64,000 bases of DNA from positions 1,463,309 through 1,527,308 of the forward strand of contig NZ_JACHZR010000001.1 of assembly GCF_014193695.1 (NCBI RefSeq), read 5' to 3'. This document shows positions 1 to 9,929 of this stretch, piece after piece (within the stretch, counting starts at the first letter, position 1; each line of letters begins with the position of its first letter). The translations under genes were made by a program, and so were the position numbers. Source of the stretch: Rhizobium sp. BK316 (GTDB taxonomy: Bacteria > Pseudomonadota > Alphaproteobacteria > Rhizobiales > Rhizobiaceae). The notes under the pieces were generated by a model that saw nothing but the letters and a program-made list of their open reading frames with translations, was not told the DNA's origin and did not search any database.

Positions 1-1
1 C

Positions 2-1060
2 GTGGTGAAGGACAGTCAGTCCAATCCGAACCGCGCCGCCGAAGTCGCCAAGGAACTGATCGTCAGCGACGAGGTCAATCTCGTCCTCGTGGCATCGACG
101 CCGGAGACGACCAATCCTGTGGCCACTGTCTGCGAGGCAGAGGAGGTGCCCTGCATTTCGACGGCGGCCCCCTGGCAGCCCTGGTTCATCGGCCAGCAGG
201 CAAATCCCGCCGATCCCGCATCCTGGAAACCGTTCAACAGCGCCTTCCACTTCTTCTGGGGACTGGAAGACGTCATCGCGGTCTATACCAATATGTGGGG
301 CCAACTCGAGACCAACAAGAAGGTTGGCGGCCTGTTTCCCAATGACGGCGACGGCAATGCCTGGGGCGACAAGGCTCTAGGCTTCCCGCCGGTTCTGGAG
401 AAGCTCGGTTATACGCTCAAGGATCCCGGCCGATACCAGAACCTGACCGACGATTTTTCCGCACAGATCAACGCCTTCAAGTCCGATGGCAGCGACCTCA
501 TCACCGGCGTGATGATCCCGCCGGATTTCACTACTTTCTGGAATCAAGCGCAGCAACAGGGCTTCAAGCCCAAGGTCGCGTCCATCGGCAAGGCGGTCCT
601 GTTCCCACAGGCGGTCGAGGCGCTCGGCAAGACCGGACACAACCTTTCCTGCGAAGTCTGGTGGTCGGCGAGCCATCCGTTCAAGTCGTCGCTGACCGGC
701 CAGAGCGCCGGTGAACTCGCTGACGGCTTCACCGCGGTTACTGGTCGGCCCTGGACCCAGCCCATAGGCTTCGTTCATGCGCTGTTTGAGGTCGGCGTCG
801 ACGTCATGAAACGTGCCGACCCGACCGACAGCAAAGCGGTCATCGCCGCCATCGCCGCCTCGAACGTCGAGACGATCGTCGGCAAGGTGGCCTGGGACGG
901 TGCGAATGTGCCGCCCTTTGCCGCCAAGAACATCGCCAAGACGCCGCTGGTCGGCGGTCAGTGGCGTCTCAAGGACGGCGGCGGCTACGACCTCGTCATC
1001 GTCGACAACCAGACCGCGCCGAACATTCCGACCGGCGGCAGGATGGAAGCGATCGGCTGA
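2..1060 (+). CDS. Branched-chain amino acid-type ABC transporter substrate-binding protein (5' partial)
   Basis: Periplasmic binding protein of the Leu/Ile/Val (family 4/6, LivK-like) type that would deliver a solute to the LivHMGF-type transporter encoded just downstream. The open frame runs in from the window edge, so the signal peptide and first part of lobe 1 are missing; the GTG at position 2 is probably not the true start. The visible part shows the family's type I periplasmic fold pattern (ISTAAPWQPW, then the segment GLFPNDGDGNAWGD) and ends with the usual GGQWRLKDGGGYDLVIV strand. Spacing to the ATPase gene is 3 nt. Next to a flavin hydroxylase and ring-cleavage genes, an aromatic or aromatic-acid substrate is likelier than an amino acid; that is inference. 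Confidence 0.85.
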   Translation: MVKDSQSNPNRAAEVAKELIVSDEVNLVLVASTPETTNPVATVCEAEEVPCISTAAPWQPWFIGQQANPADPASWKPFNSAFHFFWGLEDVIAVYTNMWGQLETNKKVGGLFPNDGDGNAWGDKALGFPPVLEKLGYTLKDPGRYQNLTDDFSAQINAFKSDGSDLITGVMIPPDFTTFWNQAQQQGFKPKVASIGKAVLFPQAVEALGKTGHNLSCEVWWSASHPFKSSLTGQSAGELADGFTAVTGRPWTQPIGFVHALFEVGVDVMKRADPTDSKAVIAAIAASNVETIVGKVAWDGANVPPFAAKNIAKTPLVGGQWRLKDGGGYDLVIVDNQTAPNIPTGGRMEAIG

Positions 1061-1063
1061 GTC

Positions 1064-1782
<719 letters not shown>

Positions 1783-1783
<1 letters not shown>

Positions 1784-2493
1784 TGGCGCTGCTCGAGACA
1801 CATGGCCTGACGGCCTTCTATGGCGATTTCCAGGCGTTGTTCGGCGTCGATATCGCCTTGAATGAAGGTGAGACGATCGCCGTAATCGGCGCCAACGGCG
1901 CCGGCAAGTCGACCCTCCTGCGGTCGATCGCCGGCCTGATCCGCAATGTCCCCACACATATCCGGTTTAATGCACGGGACATCGGTGCCCTGGCCGCTCC
2001 GGATGTCCTGCAACTCGGCATCGCCATGGTGCCGGAAGGCCGTCGGCTCTTTCCTTCCCTTTCCGTCGAGGAGAACCTGCTGATCGGCAAATATGGCCGG
2101 GTCGGCAACGGTGCGTGGTCGCTCGACACCATCTACGATCTCTTTCCCGTGCTGAAGGAGCGGCGCCACCATCCCGGCACCACACTCTCGGGCGGACAGC
2201 AGCAGATGGTCGCGATCGGCCGCGGACTGATGTCCAATCCGCGCGTGCTGCTCTGCGACGAGGTGAGCCTCGGGCTCGCACCCGTGGTGGTCAGGGACAT
2301 CTACGCGGCCTTTCCGAAAATCCGCGCGACGGGCGCTTCGATCGTCATCATCGAGCAGGATATCGGCCAGGCGCTGAAAGTGGCCGACCGGGTCTACTGC
2401 ATGATGGAGGGACGGGTGACGCTGACGGGCATACCGGAGACGCTGAGCCGCGAGAATATCCATGCTGCCTATTTTGGAGCGCATGCGCGATGA
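1783..2493 (+). CDS. ABC transporter ATP-binding protein, LivF type
   Basis: Second ATPase of the branched-chain-type importer, 236 aa. Walker A GANGAGKST, a canonical signature LSGGQQQMVAIGRGL, Walker B VLLCDE followed by SLGLAP, which is diagnostic of LivF, and the switch histidine position occupied by Q (IIEQD) as is common in LivF. It begins inside the stop of livG and its own stop overlaps the permease start (ATGA at 2490-2493), so the four transporter genes form one translational unit. Confidence 0.92.
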
Positions 2494-3353
2494 ACTGGCT
2501 AGATACGATCATTCAGGGCATTTTGCTCGGCGGCCTTTACGCACTTTTCGCGGCGGGGCTCAGCCTCGTCTTCGGCATTATGCGGCTGGTCAATCTCGCC
2601 CATGGCGATCTGATCGTGCTCGCCGCCTTCCTGATCCTGCTGCTGGTTTCGACCCTCGGCCTCAATCCCTTCATCGCTGCCGCGGTCGCGCTGCCCGTGA
2701 TGTTCGCTCTCGGCTGGGCACTGCAATTCCTCGTGCTCAACCGGACACTCGGTAACGATATACTCCCTCCCCTGCTCGTGACCTTCGGCCTTTCGGTCGT
2801 GATCCAGAACGGTCTGCTCGAGGGCTTCTCGGCCGACAGCCGCAGGATTTCGGCGGGCGCCCTGGAAACGGCCTCGCTTAAGATCGGTCCCGTCAGCATC
2901 GGCACCATGCCGCTCCTCACCTTCTTGTCCGCGGTGGGCGTCATCATCGCGCTCAACCTCGTCTTCTATCGCACCTCGCTCGGCCGGGCCTTCCGTGCCA
3001 CATCGGACGACAGTGCGACGGCGGGCCTGATGGGCATCCGCGCCGAGCGCATATTCGCCACCGCCACCGGGCTTGCCATGATGGTGGTGACGATCGCGGC
3101 ACTCTATCTCGGTACACGCGCCAATTTCGATCCGACCATGGGACCTGCACGGCTGATCTATGCCTTCGAGGCCGTGATCCTCGGCGGGCTCGGCTCCTTC
3201 TGGGGGACGCTGGCCGGCGGTATCATCATCGGCGTGGCACAGACCGTGGGCGCCGCGATCAATCCGGAATGGCAGATCCTTGCGGGCCATATCGCTTTCC
3301 TGCTGGTGCTGGTCGTCAGGCCGCGTGGCCTTTTCCCACGGGCGGTGGATTGA
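2490..3353 (+). CDS. Branched-chain-type ABC transporter permease, LivH type
   Basis: Inner-membrane permease, 287 aa from the ATG that overlaps the livF stop (MNWLDTIIQG). The open frame extends further upstream only because livF is read in another frame; the ATGA overlap decides the start. About eight hydrophobic segments and the LivH hallmarks GGLYALFAAGLSLVFGIMRL near the N-terminus and the EAA-like GLMGIRAERIFATATGLA loop that contacts the ATPase. Followed after 1 nt by livM. Confidence 0.92.
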   Translation: MNWLDTIIQGILLGGLYALFAAGLSLVFGIMRLVNLAHGDLIVLAAFLILLLVSTLGLNPFIAAAVALPVMFALGWALQFLVLNRTLGNDILPPLLVTFGLSVVIQNGLLEGFSADSRRISAGALETASLKIGPVSIGTMPLLTFLSAVGVIIALNLVFYRTSLGRAFRATSDDSATAGLMGIRAERIFATATGLAMMVVTIAALYLGTRANFDPTMGPARLIYAFEAVILGGLGSFWGTLAGGIIIGVAQTVGAAINPEWQILAGHIAFLLVLVVRPRGLFPRAVD

Positions 3354-3354
3354 T

Positions 3355-4437
3355 ATGAGCGATCACCTTTCCTCCTCCTGGACCGTCTCGGCCCACACGC
3401 GCGGTTCCTCCGCATCCATGCTGGTGATCCTCGCCCTTGTGGCGCTCGCCGTCGCTGCGCCGCTCTTCGTCTCGCGCTCGGTGGTCCAGGATCTGTTCTT
3501 CATCCTGACCATGCTGGTGCTGGCACAGTGCTGGAACCTGCTCGCCGGCTATGCGGGCCTGGTCTCCGTCGGCCAGCAGGCCTTTGTCGGTTTCGGCGCC
3601 TATGCGATGTTTGCAGGCGTCAGCCTGCTCGAAATGGATCCGATGGCAGCCATTATGCTCGGCGGGCTGGCGGCGCTGGCGCTGTCTGTGCCCACGGCCT
3701 TCTTCGTCTTCCGCCTGCAGGGTGCCTATTTCGCCATCGGCACCTGGGTCATCGCCGAGATCGTGCGACTGTCGCTCGCGCAGTGGAAGGCGCTGGGCGG
3801 CGGAACCGGCACCTCGCTGCCGTCAGGCGCGACCCGCGACATGTTCGGCGTGCGCTTCGTCGCGGACCTGCTCGGCATGCGCGGGCCGCAGGCCACCGAT
3901 ATCGTCTGCTACTGGCTGGCGCTGCTTTTGGCCGTCGTGACGATCGGTTCGATCTACAAGCTGCTGCGCTCGAAGCAGGGCCTGGGACTCGCCGCAGTGC
4001 GCGACAACCGCGAGGCTGCGCGCTCGGTCGGCGTCGATCCGCTCTGGACAAAATCCTTCGTCTATCTCGTCGCGGCGCTGGCGACAGGCCTCACCGGCGC
4101 GCTGATTTATGTGCAGAAGGCGCGCATCTCGCCGGATGCGGCCTTCTCCGTTCCGGACTGGACGGCCTATGTGATCTTCATCGCGGTCATCGGCGGTATC
4201 GGCACGATCGAGGGGCCGATTATCGGGGTGATCGTGTTCTACATCCTGCAGAGCCTGCTGGCCGACTACGGTTCCTGGTACCTGCTGATTCTCGGTCTGA
4301 TCGGCATCCTGATCATGCTGTTTGCGCCGCGCGGCCTCTGGGGCCTGTTCGCCGACCGCACCGGAATCCAGCTCTTTCCCGTCCGCCGCATCCTGGCGGG
4401 CCAGCCCAAAACCAAAGACATCAAAGGGAGTGATTGA
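3355..4437 (+). CDS. Branched-chain-type ABC transporter permease, LivM type
   Basis: Second permease, 360 aa from MSDHLSSSW; an upstream in-frame extension into livH is rejected because the ATG sits 1 nt after the livH stop. Many hydrophobic helices, with the LivM signature NLLAGYAGLVSVGQQAFVG and the ATPase-contact loop AAVRDNREAARSVGVDP. A C-terminal hydrophilic tail ends in KTKDIKGSD. Its stop overlaps the start of the flavin hydroxylase (TGATG), which ties uptake directly to ring hydroxylation in one operon. Confidence 0.92.
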   Translation: MSDHLSSSWTVSAHTRGSSASMLVILALVALAVAAPLFVSRSVVQDLFFILTMLVLAQCWNLLAGYAGLVSVGQQAFVGFGAYAMFAGVSLLEMDPMAAIMLGGLAALALSVPTAFFVFRLQGAYFAIGTWVIAEIVRLSLAQWKALGGGTGTSLPSGATRDMFGVRFVADLLGMRGPQATDIVCYWLALLLAVVTIGSIYKLLRSKQGLGLAAVRDNREAARSVGVDPLWTKSFVYLVAALATGLTGALIYVQKARISPDAAFSVPDWTAYVIFIAVIGGIGTIEGPIIGVIVFYILQSLLADYGSWYLLILGLIGILIMLFAPRGLWGLFADRTGIQLFPVRRILAGQPKTKDIKGSD

Positions 4438-6191
4438 TGGCCGATATCGAAACCGACGTCCTGATCGTTGGAACCGGCCCGGCGGGGTCGGCAACCGCAG
4501 CCCTGCTTGCCACATACGGGATCGAAAACATGGCGATCAACCGTTATCGTTGGCTCGCCAACACGCCGCGCGCCCACATCACCAACCAGCGCACGATGGA
4601 AGTACTGCGCGATCTGGGCCAGGAGGTCGAAGCGGAAGCCTATCTCCATTGCAGCCCGCAGGACATCATGGGCGAGAACGTGTTCTGCACCTCGCTCGCC
4701 GGCGAGGAACTCGGCCGTCTCAAGACCTGGGGCACCCACCCGAAGTCCAAGGCCGAGCATCTCATCTCCTCGCCCACCGAGATGAATGACCTGCCGCAAA
4801 CCTTCATGGAGCCGCTGCTGTTCAAGACCGCCTGCGCACGCGGGACGCAGGCGCGGATGTCCACGGAATATGTCAGCCATGTGCAGGATGCCGAGGGCGT
4901 GACGACGATCTGCCGGGACCGCCTGACCGGCAGGGATTTCGCCATCCGCTCGAAATACCTGATCGGCGCCGATGGCGGCAATTCGCTGGTGGCGCAGCAT
5001 CTCGGCCTGCCATTCGAGGGCAAGATGGGCGTGGCCGGTTCGATGAACATCCTGTTCAAGGCCGACCTCACCCGCTACGTCGCCCACCGCCCCTCGGTTC
5101 TCTACTGGGTGCTGCAGCCGGGCTCCAATGTCGGCGGCATCGGCATGGGCCTGGTGCGCATGATCCGGCCATGGAACGAGTGGCTGATCAATTGGGGCTA
5201 TGACATCAGCCAGGGCGTGCCTGAGGTCGACAACGCTTTTGCCGAAGGCGTGGCCCGCGACCTGATCGGCGATCCCGATATCGACATCGAGGTCACCTCC
5301 GTCTCGACCTGGACGGTCAACAACTGCTACGCCACCCGCGCCCAAAAGGGCCGGGTCTTCTGCATGGGTGACGCGATCCACCGCCATCCGCCGTCGAACG
5401 GGCTCGGCTCCAACACCTCGATCCAGGACGGCTTCAACCTCGCCTGGAAGCTCGCCATGGTCATCAAGGGCCACGCCGGCGCCGGCCTGCTCGAAACCTA
5501 TACAGAGGAGCGCGCGCCGATCGCCAAGCAGATCGTCACCCGCGCCAACCAGTCGATCGAGGAATTCGGCCCAATCTTCGGAGCACTTGGCCTGCTCGAT
5601 TCCATCGACCCGGTAAAGATGCAGGAAAACATGGATCGCCGCTGCGACGACAGTACGGCCGCCGAGAGCCAGCGTGCGGCGCTGCGCGAGGCGATCGCCT
5701 TCAAGGTTTATGAATTCGACGCCCATGGCGTGGAGATGAACCACCGCTATAAATCCTCGGCAGTTGCTACCGATGCGCAGCCCGAGCCCACATTCACCCA
5801 GAACCCGGAACTGCATTTCGAGCAGACGACTTGGCCCGGCGCACGCCTGCCGCATGCCTGGCTGTTCGGGAAAGGCAACCGGAAGACCTCCACGCTCGAC
5901 CTCTGCGGTCATGGCAAGTTCACCCTCCTGACCGGTATCGGCGGCCGGGCCTGGGTCGATGCGGTCGAGACCTTGTCGGCGGAACTCCGCCTTCCGCTCG
6001 CAACCCATGTCATCGGGCCACGGCAGACATGGCAGGATCATTACGGCGACTGGGCACGTGCCTGCGAAGTGGGCGATGCAGGGGCCATCCTGGTGCGGCC
6101 AGACCACCACGTTGCATGGCGCTCCGAGGGGCTGGCGGCTGACCCCGCAGCCGAATTGCGCCGCGTGTTGACAACAATTCTGGATCGGTGA
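4437..6191 (+). CDS. FAD-dependent aromatic hydroxylase, TfdB (2,4-dichlorophenol hydroxylase)-like
   Basis: Class A flavin monooxygenase, 584 aa, expected to hydroxylate a phenolic or resorcinol-type ring using NAD(P)H and O2. The N-terminal dinucleotide fold is VGTGPAGSATAALLATYG; GADGGN and the FAD-binding GDAIHRHPPSNGLGSN segment (about residue 312 on) followed by IQDGFNLAWKL are very close to TfdB and resorcinol hydroxylases. A C-terminal thioredoxin-like domain (from about residue 470) is present as in that family. The ATG at 4437 has an AAGGGAG ribosome site and overlaps the livM stop. Coupling to a hydroxyquinol dioxygenase suggests the product is hydroxyquinol; the actual substrate is not visible from sequence. 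Confidence 0.85.
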   Translation: MADIETDVLIVGTGPAGSATAALLATYGIENMAINRYRWLANTPRAHITNQRTMEVLRDLGQEVEAEAYLHCSPQDIMGENVFCTSLAGEELGRLKTWGTHPKSKAEHLISSPTEMNDLPQTFMEPLLFKTACARGTQARMSTEYVSHVQDAEGVTTICRDRLTGRDFAIRSKYLIGADGGNSLVAQHLGLPFEGKMGVAGSMNILFKADLTRYVAHRPSVLYWVLQPGSNVGGIGMGLVRMIRPWNEWLINWGYDISQGVPEVDNAFAEGVARDLIGDPDIDIEVTSVSTWTVNNCYATRAQKGRVFCMGDAIHRHPPSNGLGSNTSIQDGFNLAWKLAMVIKGHAGAGLLETYTEERAPIAKQIVTRANQSIEEFGPIFGALGLLDSIDPVKMQENMDRRCDDSTAAESQRAALREAIAFKVYEFDAHGVEMNHRYKSSAVATDAQPEPTFTQNPELHFEQTTWPGARLPHAWLFGKGNRKTSTLDLCGHGKFTLLTGIGGRAWVDAVETLSAELRLPLATHVIGPRQTWQDHYGDWARACEVGDAGAILVRPDHHVAWRSEGLAADPAAELRRVLTTILDR

Positions 6192-6195
6192 GGCG

Positions 6196-7083
6196 ATGAT
6201 GGAAGCGCATGAGAAGGGCTATTTCACCGAGGAAAACTCGGTCGAGGTCGTGACCGGCCGCAATGCCGGCGCCAAGGACGAGCGGCTGAAGCAGGTGATG
6301 GAAGTCATCACCCGCAAGCTGCATGAGGCAGTGAAGGAACTGGAGCCGACGCAGGAGGAATGGATGCAGGCCATCCTCTTCCTCACCCGCACCGGCCAGA
6401 TGTGCAACGAATGGCGTCAGGAGTTCATCCTGCTGTCCGACGTGCTCGGCGTGTCGATGCTGGTCGATGCGATCAATAACCGCAAGCCCTCGGGCGCGTC
6501 CGAAAGCACGGTGCTCGGCCCCTTCCACGTCGCCGACGCCCCGGAGCTGCCGATGGGCAGCAATATCTGCCTCGACAGCAAGGGCGAGGACATGGTCATC
6601 GAGGGCCGCATCCTCGACACCGAGGGCAGGCCGATTGTCAATGCCGTCATCGACGTCTGGCAGGCCAATGACGAAGGCTTCTACGACGTGCAGCAGAAGG
6701 GCATCCAGCCCGACTTCAATCTGCGCGGCATCTTTAGGACCGGCCCGGATGGACATTATTGGTTCCGCGCCGTGAAACCGAAATATTACCCTATCCCGGA
6801 CGATGGCCCCGTCGGGCAGTTGCTCGGCCATCTCGGTCGCCACCCCTACCGCCCGGCGCATCTGCACTACATCATTAGCGCCGACGGTTTCGAGACGCTG
6901 ACGACGCATATTTTCGACCCCAACGATCCCTATATCCACTCTGACGCGGTTTTCGGTGTCAAGGAAAGCCTGCTGGCGAAGTTCAACCGGATGAATGATC
7001 CGGTGCGCGCGAAAGCTTACGAATTCGACGGCGATTTCTGGGATGTGACGCACGACTTCGTGCTGGCGCGAAGCCGCGCCTGA
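6196..7083 (+). CDS. Intradiol ring-cleavage dioxygenase, hydroxyquinol 1,2-dioxygenase type
   Basis: Non-haem Fe(III) dioxygenase, 295 aa, that would open hydroxyquinol to maleylacetate. The N-terminal catechol-dioxygenase dimerisation domain (about 20-90) is followed by the intradiol core. The four iron ligands are readable as Y163 (GFYD), Y198 (YYPIP), H222 and H224 (RPAHLH), with the conserved R219. The 4-nt gap from the hydroxylase places it in the same operon. No maleylacetate reductase gene follows, so the next step must be encoded elsewhere or by another route. A second member of this family lies at 18041-18934. Confidence 0.88.
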   Translation: MMEAHEKGYFTEENSVEVVTGRNAGAKDERLKQVMEVITRKLHEAVKELEPTQEEWMQAILFLTRTGQMCNEWRQEFILLSDVLGVSMLVDAINNRKPSGASESTVLGPFHVADAPELPMGSNICLDSKGEDMVIEGRILDTEGRPIVNAVIDVWQANDEGFYDVQQKGIQPDFNLRGIFRTGPDGHYWFRAVKPKYYPIPDDGPVGQLLGHLGRHPYRPAHLHYIISADGFETLTTHIFDPNDPYIHSDAVFGVKESLLAKFNRMNDPVRAKAYEFDGDFWDVTHDFVLARSRA

Positions 7084-7105
7084 CATAGGCTCTATTGTGA
7101 CCATA

Positions 7106-7134
7106 GAAGAGGATGCGGGCATGGCATCCTCTTC
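7106..7134. terminator. Strong hairpin between convergent genes
   Basis: A perfect 11-bp inverted repeat (GAAGAGGATGC / GCATCCTCTTC) with a 7-nt loop sits in the 71-nt gap between the convergent intradiol dioxygenase and LysR genes. There is no long T-run on either side, so it may act as a bidirectional terminator or as a 3' mRNA-end stabiliser. Confidence 0.6.
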
Positions 7135-7154
7135 CGGGCGATTTCATCGCAGTA

Positions 7155-8147
7155 TCAGTCGGTGGATGAGATACGCTCGCGTTCACCCATGAACGGTCCC
7201 TGCACCCACTGGATCGTCTTTTCGTGTTTCTCGACCGCGCGCCGGAGTTCCGCAAACTCCCGGCGCATATGGCCGAGAAACTTGCGGCCGGCCGGGTTCG
7301 AATAGGGCTTCTTGCGTGTCATGACGCCGAGCACGCGCTCGGGCTGGGGAATATCGAGCGGGATGATGCTGATCTTGTTCTCACCGCGGAAAGCATGAAC
7401 GACGGAATGCGGCAGAATGGCCAGCGCATCGGTGCCCGCGAGGTAATTTACGACGCTCAACAGCGACCCGCCCGCATAGCGCAGCGACACTTCCGTCAGC
7501 CCCAGCGTCAGCAGAATATTGTGCAGGTCGAGCACCAGCGGAGAACCCGGTAGCGGCGCGATCCAGGGGTAATTGACGATGTCCTCGGTCACGAGATTGC
7601 GCTTGCGGACCAGCGGATGGCCGGCGCCACACGTGAGCACGTTGCGCGCCGTCAGAATCGGCTCGAAATGCAGATCGGCGCGCAGATCCACCGACCCGGT
7701 CGGGGTCACCGCGAGGTCGATCTGGCCGGAATCCAGTTCGGCGACGAGGTCGGGATAGTTGCCATAGGACTGGTGCACCATAATGCCCGGCTCGCCGCGC
7801 TGGAACGAGGCGATCATCGGCGACACCACCGCATCCATGAAGAAGGGCACCCCGCCGATCCGCACGCGTCCCGATGAACCAGACTTGAAGCTGCGGATGA
7901 TCTCCATCGCCTTACGCGACGATGCCAGGATAGCCTTGCCCTGCTGGCCGAGCTGTTCGCCGAGCGGCGTGGGCTGCATCGGCCGCCGGCCGGAGACGAA
8001 GAGTGGCTCGCCGATGCGCTTTTCCAGGATCGAGATGGTGCGCGACACCGCCGACTGGGTCATGCCCAGCATGGCGGCCGCTTCGGTAACACCACCGGTC
8101 TCGATCACGGCGGCGAGTTGGACAAGGTGAGCTTCCACGATCTTCAT
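7155..8147 (-). CDS. LysR-family transcriptional regulator
   Basis: DNA-binding regulator, 330 aa. Winged helix-turn-helix in the first 60 residues (GGVTEAAAMLGMTQSAVSRTISILEKRIG) and an inducer-binding domain from about residue 90 (GRVRIGGVPFFM). It is divergent from the ring-cleavage dioxygenase gene and convergent with the hydroxylase operon, so it probably controls the flanking aromatic genes, responding to a ring substrate or cleavage product; that is inference from position. A 15-bp palindrome covers its own start codon, consistent with autorepression. Confidence 0.88.
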   Translation of the reverse strand: MKIVEAHLVQLAAVIETGGVTEAAAMLGMTQSAVSRTISILEKRIGEPLFVSGRRPMQPTPLGEQLGQQGKAILASSRKAMEIIRSFKSGSSGRVRIGGVPFFMDAVVSPMIASFQRGEPGIMVHQSYGNYPDLVAELDSGQIDLAVTPTGSVDLRADLHFEPILTARNVLTCGAGHPLVRKRNLVTEDIVNYPWIAPLPGSPLVLDLHNILLTLGLTEVSLRYAGGSLLSVVNYLAGTDALAILPHSVVHAFRGENKISIIPLDIPQPERVLGVMTRKKPYSNPAGRKFLGHMRREFAELRRAVEKHEKTIQWVQGPFMGERERISSTD

Positions 8148-8217
8148 AGCAAATTGCTATAGCTTGTATGAACAATGTCAATCAACAGGGGAATAGATGG
8201 GCTATAGTCAGGACTAT
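8146..8217. promoter_or_regulatory. Divergent LysR-type control region with two palindromes
   Basis: Two short dyads lie between the lysR start and the ring-cleavage gene. ATAGCAAATTGCTAT (8146-8160) is a perfect palindrome with one central base and includes the first bases of the lysR coding region. ATAGTC-AG-GACTAT (8204-8217) is a second perfect dyad with a 2-nt spacer, about 100 nt upstream of the dioxygenase start at 8316. LysR proteins typically bind an upstream recognition site and a second activation site, and this arrangement fits; binding is inferred. Confidence 0.5.
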
Positions 8218-8315
8218 CACGGGATGTCTGCGACATGCAGACCGCGCCGTGGTTTCGGATGACAACGGCTGAGGAACCGTATCCGGAATTGGCAATGTCT
8301 TTGGAGGAGGACGAC

Positions 8316-9272
8316 ATGGCTCTTGTCAGCGGCTATCACCATCTGACGCTCTGCACCGATGGCGTGCAGGAGGATTACGACTTCTATACCAAGGTGCTTG
8401 GGCTCTATTCGGTCAAGCGCACGGTCCTGTTCGACGGCACGATCCCCGTCTATCATCTCTATTACGGCTCACGGAACGGCGATGCCTCGACCATCATAAC
8501 CACCTTCCCTTTCCGCAAGCCGGCCGTCTTCGGCAAGCGCGGCACCAATCAGTCGAAGATCATCCAGCAGGCCATTCCTGTCGGTTCGGCCGACTATTGG
8601 ATCGACCGGCTGAACGGCAAGGGCGTCGAGGCCGCCAAGATTTCGCGTTTCGGCATCACCCGTGTCGCTTTCAAACACCCCTGCGGCATTCCGCATGAAC
8701 TGGTCGAAAGCCCGGCCGACAATCGTCCGTCGATCGTCAACGAGGCGCAGGGCGTGAGTGCCGCGCACGGCATCAAGGGCATCTATGGCGCGGCCATCGC
8801 CGTCTTCGACCGTACCGCGATGGACGACTTCCTCAGCGTCGGCATGTCGATGAAAAAGGAAGCCGACAGCGACGACGGCCTGATGTTCTCCGTGCCGAAT
8901 GCCGGCGGACCGAGCAGCATGGTCGAGGTACTGCACGAGCCGACCGGCCCGCAAGGCACCTGGACACTGGCCGGCGGCACGATCCATCACCTCGCCCTCA
9001 ACACCGGCAACGAGGAAAACCAGCTCAAGCTCAAGGCACATATCGAGGGCCTCGGTTTCACCGACGTCTCGGATCAGAAGGACCGCAACTACTTCAAGTC
9101 CTGCTATGTCCGCTCGCCCGGCGGCGCCTTGTTCGAGATCGCCTGGTCGGTCGAAGGCGGCTGGGCGCTCGACGAACCGGCGGACCAGATCGGCACGACG
9201 CTGGTCTTCCCGCCATGGTTCGAAGATCGCCGGCAGGAGCTGATCGCAGGTCTCGAACCCGCAACATTCTGA
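8316..9272 (+). CDS. Extradiol-like ring-cleavage dioxygenase, PcpA/LinE/MhqO family (VOC superfamily)
   Basis: Predicted Fe(II) hydroquinone 1,2-dioxygenase, 318 aa, built of vicinal-oxygen-chelate repeats. The start is the ATG at 8316 preceded by GGAGGAGG (8303-8310); a longer in-frame ORF lacks such a site. Metal ligands expected from PcpA are present at H151 (AAHGIKG), H224 or H225 (GTIHHLAL) and E274 (LFEIAW), with the N-terminal HH pair (8-9) that lines the PcpA pocket. Length matches PcpA/LinE. It is followed after 10 nt by an MhqD-type hydrolase, the same pairing seen in Bacillus mhq loci. Likely substrates are hydroquinones; some members instead act in quinone detoxification. Confidence 0.82.
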   Translation: MALVSGYHHLTLCTDGVQEDYDFYTKVLGLYSVKRTVLFDGTIPVYHLYYGSRNGDASTIITTFPFRKPAVFGKRGTNQSKIIQQAIPVGSADYWIDRLNGKGVEAAKISRFGITRVAFKHPCGIPHELVESPADNRPSIVNEAQGVSAAHGIKGIYGAAIAVFDRTAMDDFLSVGMSMKKEADSDDGLMFSVPNAGGPSSMVEVLHEPTGPQGTWTLAGGTIHHLALNTGNEENQLKLKAHIEGLGFTDVSDQKDRNYFKSCYVRSPGGALFEIAWSVEGGWALDEPADQIGTTLVFPPWFEDRRQELIAGLEPATF

Positions 9273-9282
9273 GCTCGGTATC

Positions 9283-9927
9283 ATGTCGACCCACGACACG
9301 CCGCTCTTCCTCGGTGCGAACCCCGAGGAGGCGCTTGCCCACTGCATCTTCATCCACGGGCGTACCCAATCGCCCGAGGATATGCAGGAGCAGGTGATCT
9401 CGAAGCTCAAGGTGCCTGGCATCGCCTTCTTGCTGCCACGGGCGCGCGGCAACAGCTGGTATGACGCGCGCGCAACCGACGCGCTGACGGATCGCACCCG
9501 GCAACAGCTTGAGCAGGCGATCGCTCATGTCAGGCAATTGATCGGCGATCTTTCCGGCGCGAACAATCACCCAAAGCCGCTCGTCATCGGCGGCTTCAGC
9601 CAGGGCGCGTGCCTTGCAGTCGAATATGCGATGCGGCACGGCCCGTGGAACGGCGCTCTGGCAAGCCTGACCGGTTGCCGCGTAGGAACGCCCGATTGCG
9701 ACCGCCCCTTCGCCGACCTCGACCGGTTGCCGGTCTATCTGACCGGCTCCGACAAGGACCCTTGGATCCCTGTCGATGCCTTCGCCCAGACTGCAGCAGC
9801 GCTGGCCCGAGCGCGGGCGCGGCTCCATTGTGACATTCTGCCGGACAGGTCACACATGGTTTCCTCGACCGAAATTGCGCAGCTTGAGAAGGTCCTGTTC
9901 GGGCTTTCGAACCGGAGCTGGTGGTAG
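9283..9927 (+). CDS. Alpha/beta hydrolase, MhqD/carboxylesterase type
   Basis: Small phospholipase/carboxylesterase-type serine hydrolase of 214 aa. Catalytic residues are visible as S106 in GGFSQG, D157 in GSDKDPW and H191 in DRSHMV. The N-terminal FIHGRTQSPEDM is the oxyanion-hole HG strand. Co-transcription with the PcpA/MhqO-type dioxygenase suggests it processes or detoxifies ring-cleavage or quinone-derived products. The exact ester or C-C substrate is not deducible. Confidence 0.82.
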   Translation: MSTHDTPLFLGANPEEALAHCIFIHGRTQSPEDMQEQVISKLKVPGIAFLLPRARGNSWYDARATDALTDRTRQQLEQAIAHVRQLIGDLSGANNHPKPLVIGGFSQGACLAVEYAMRHGPWNGALASLTGCRVGTPDCDRPFADLDRLPVYLTGSDKDPWIPVDAFAQTAAALARARARLHCDILPDRSHMVSSTEIAQLEKVLFGLSNRSWW

Positions 9928-9929
9928 CG

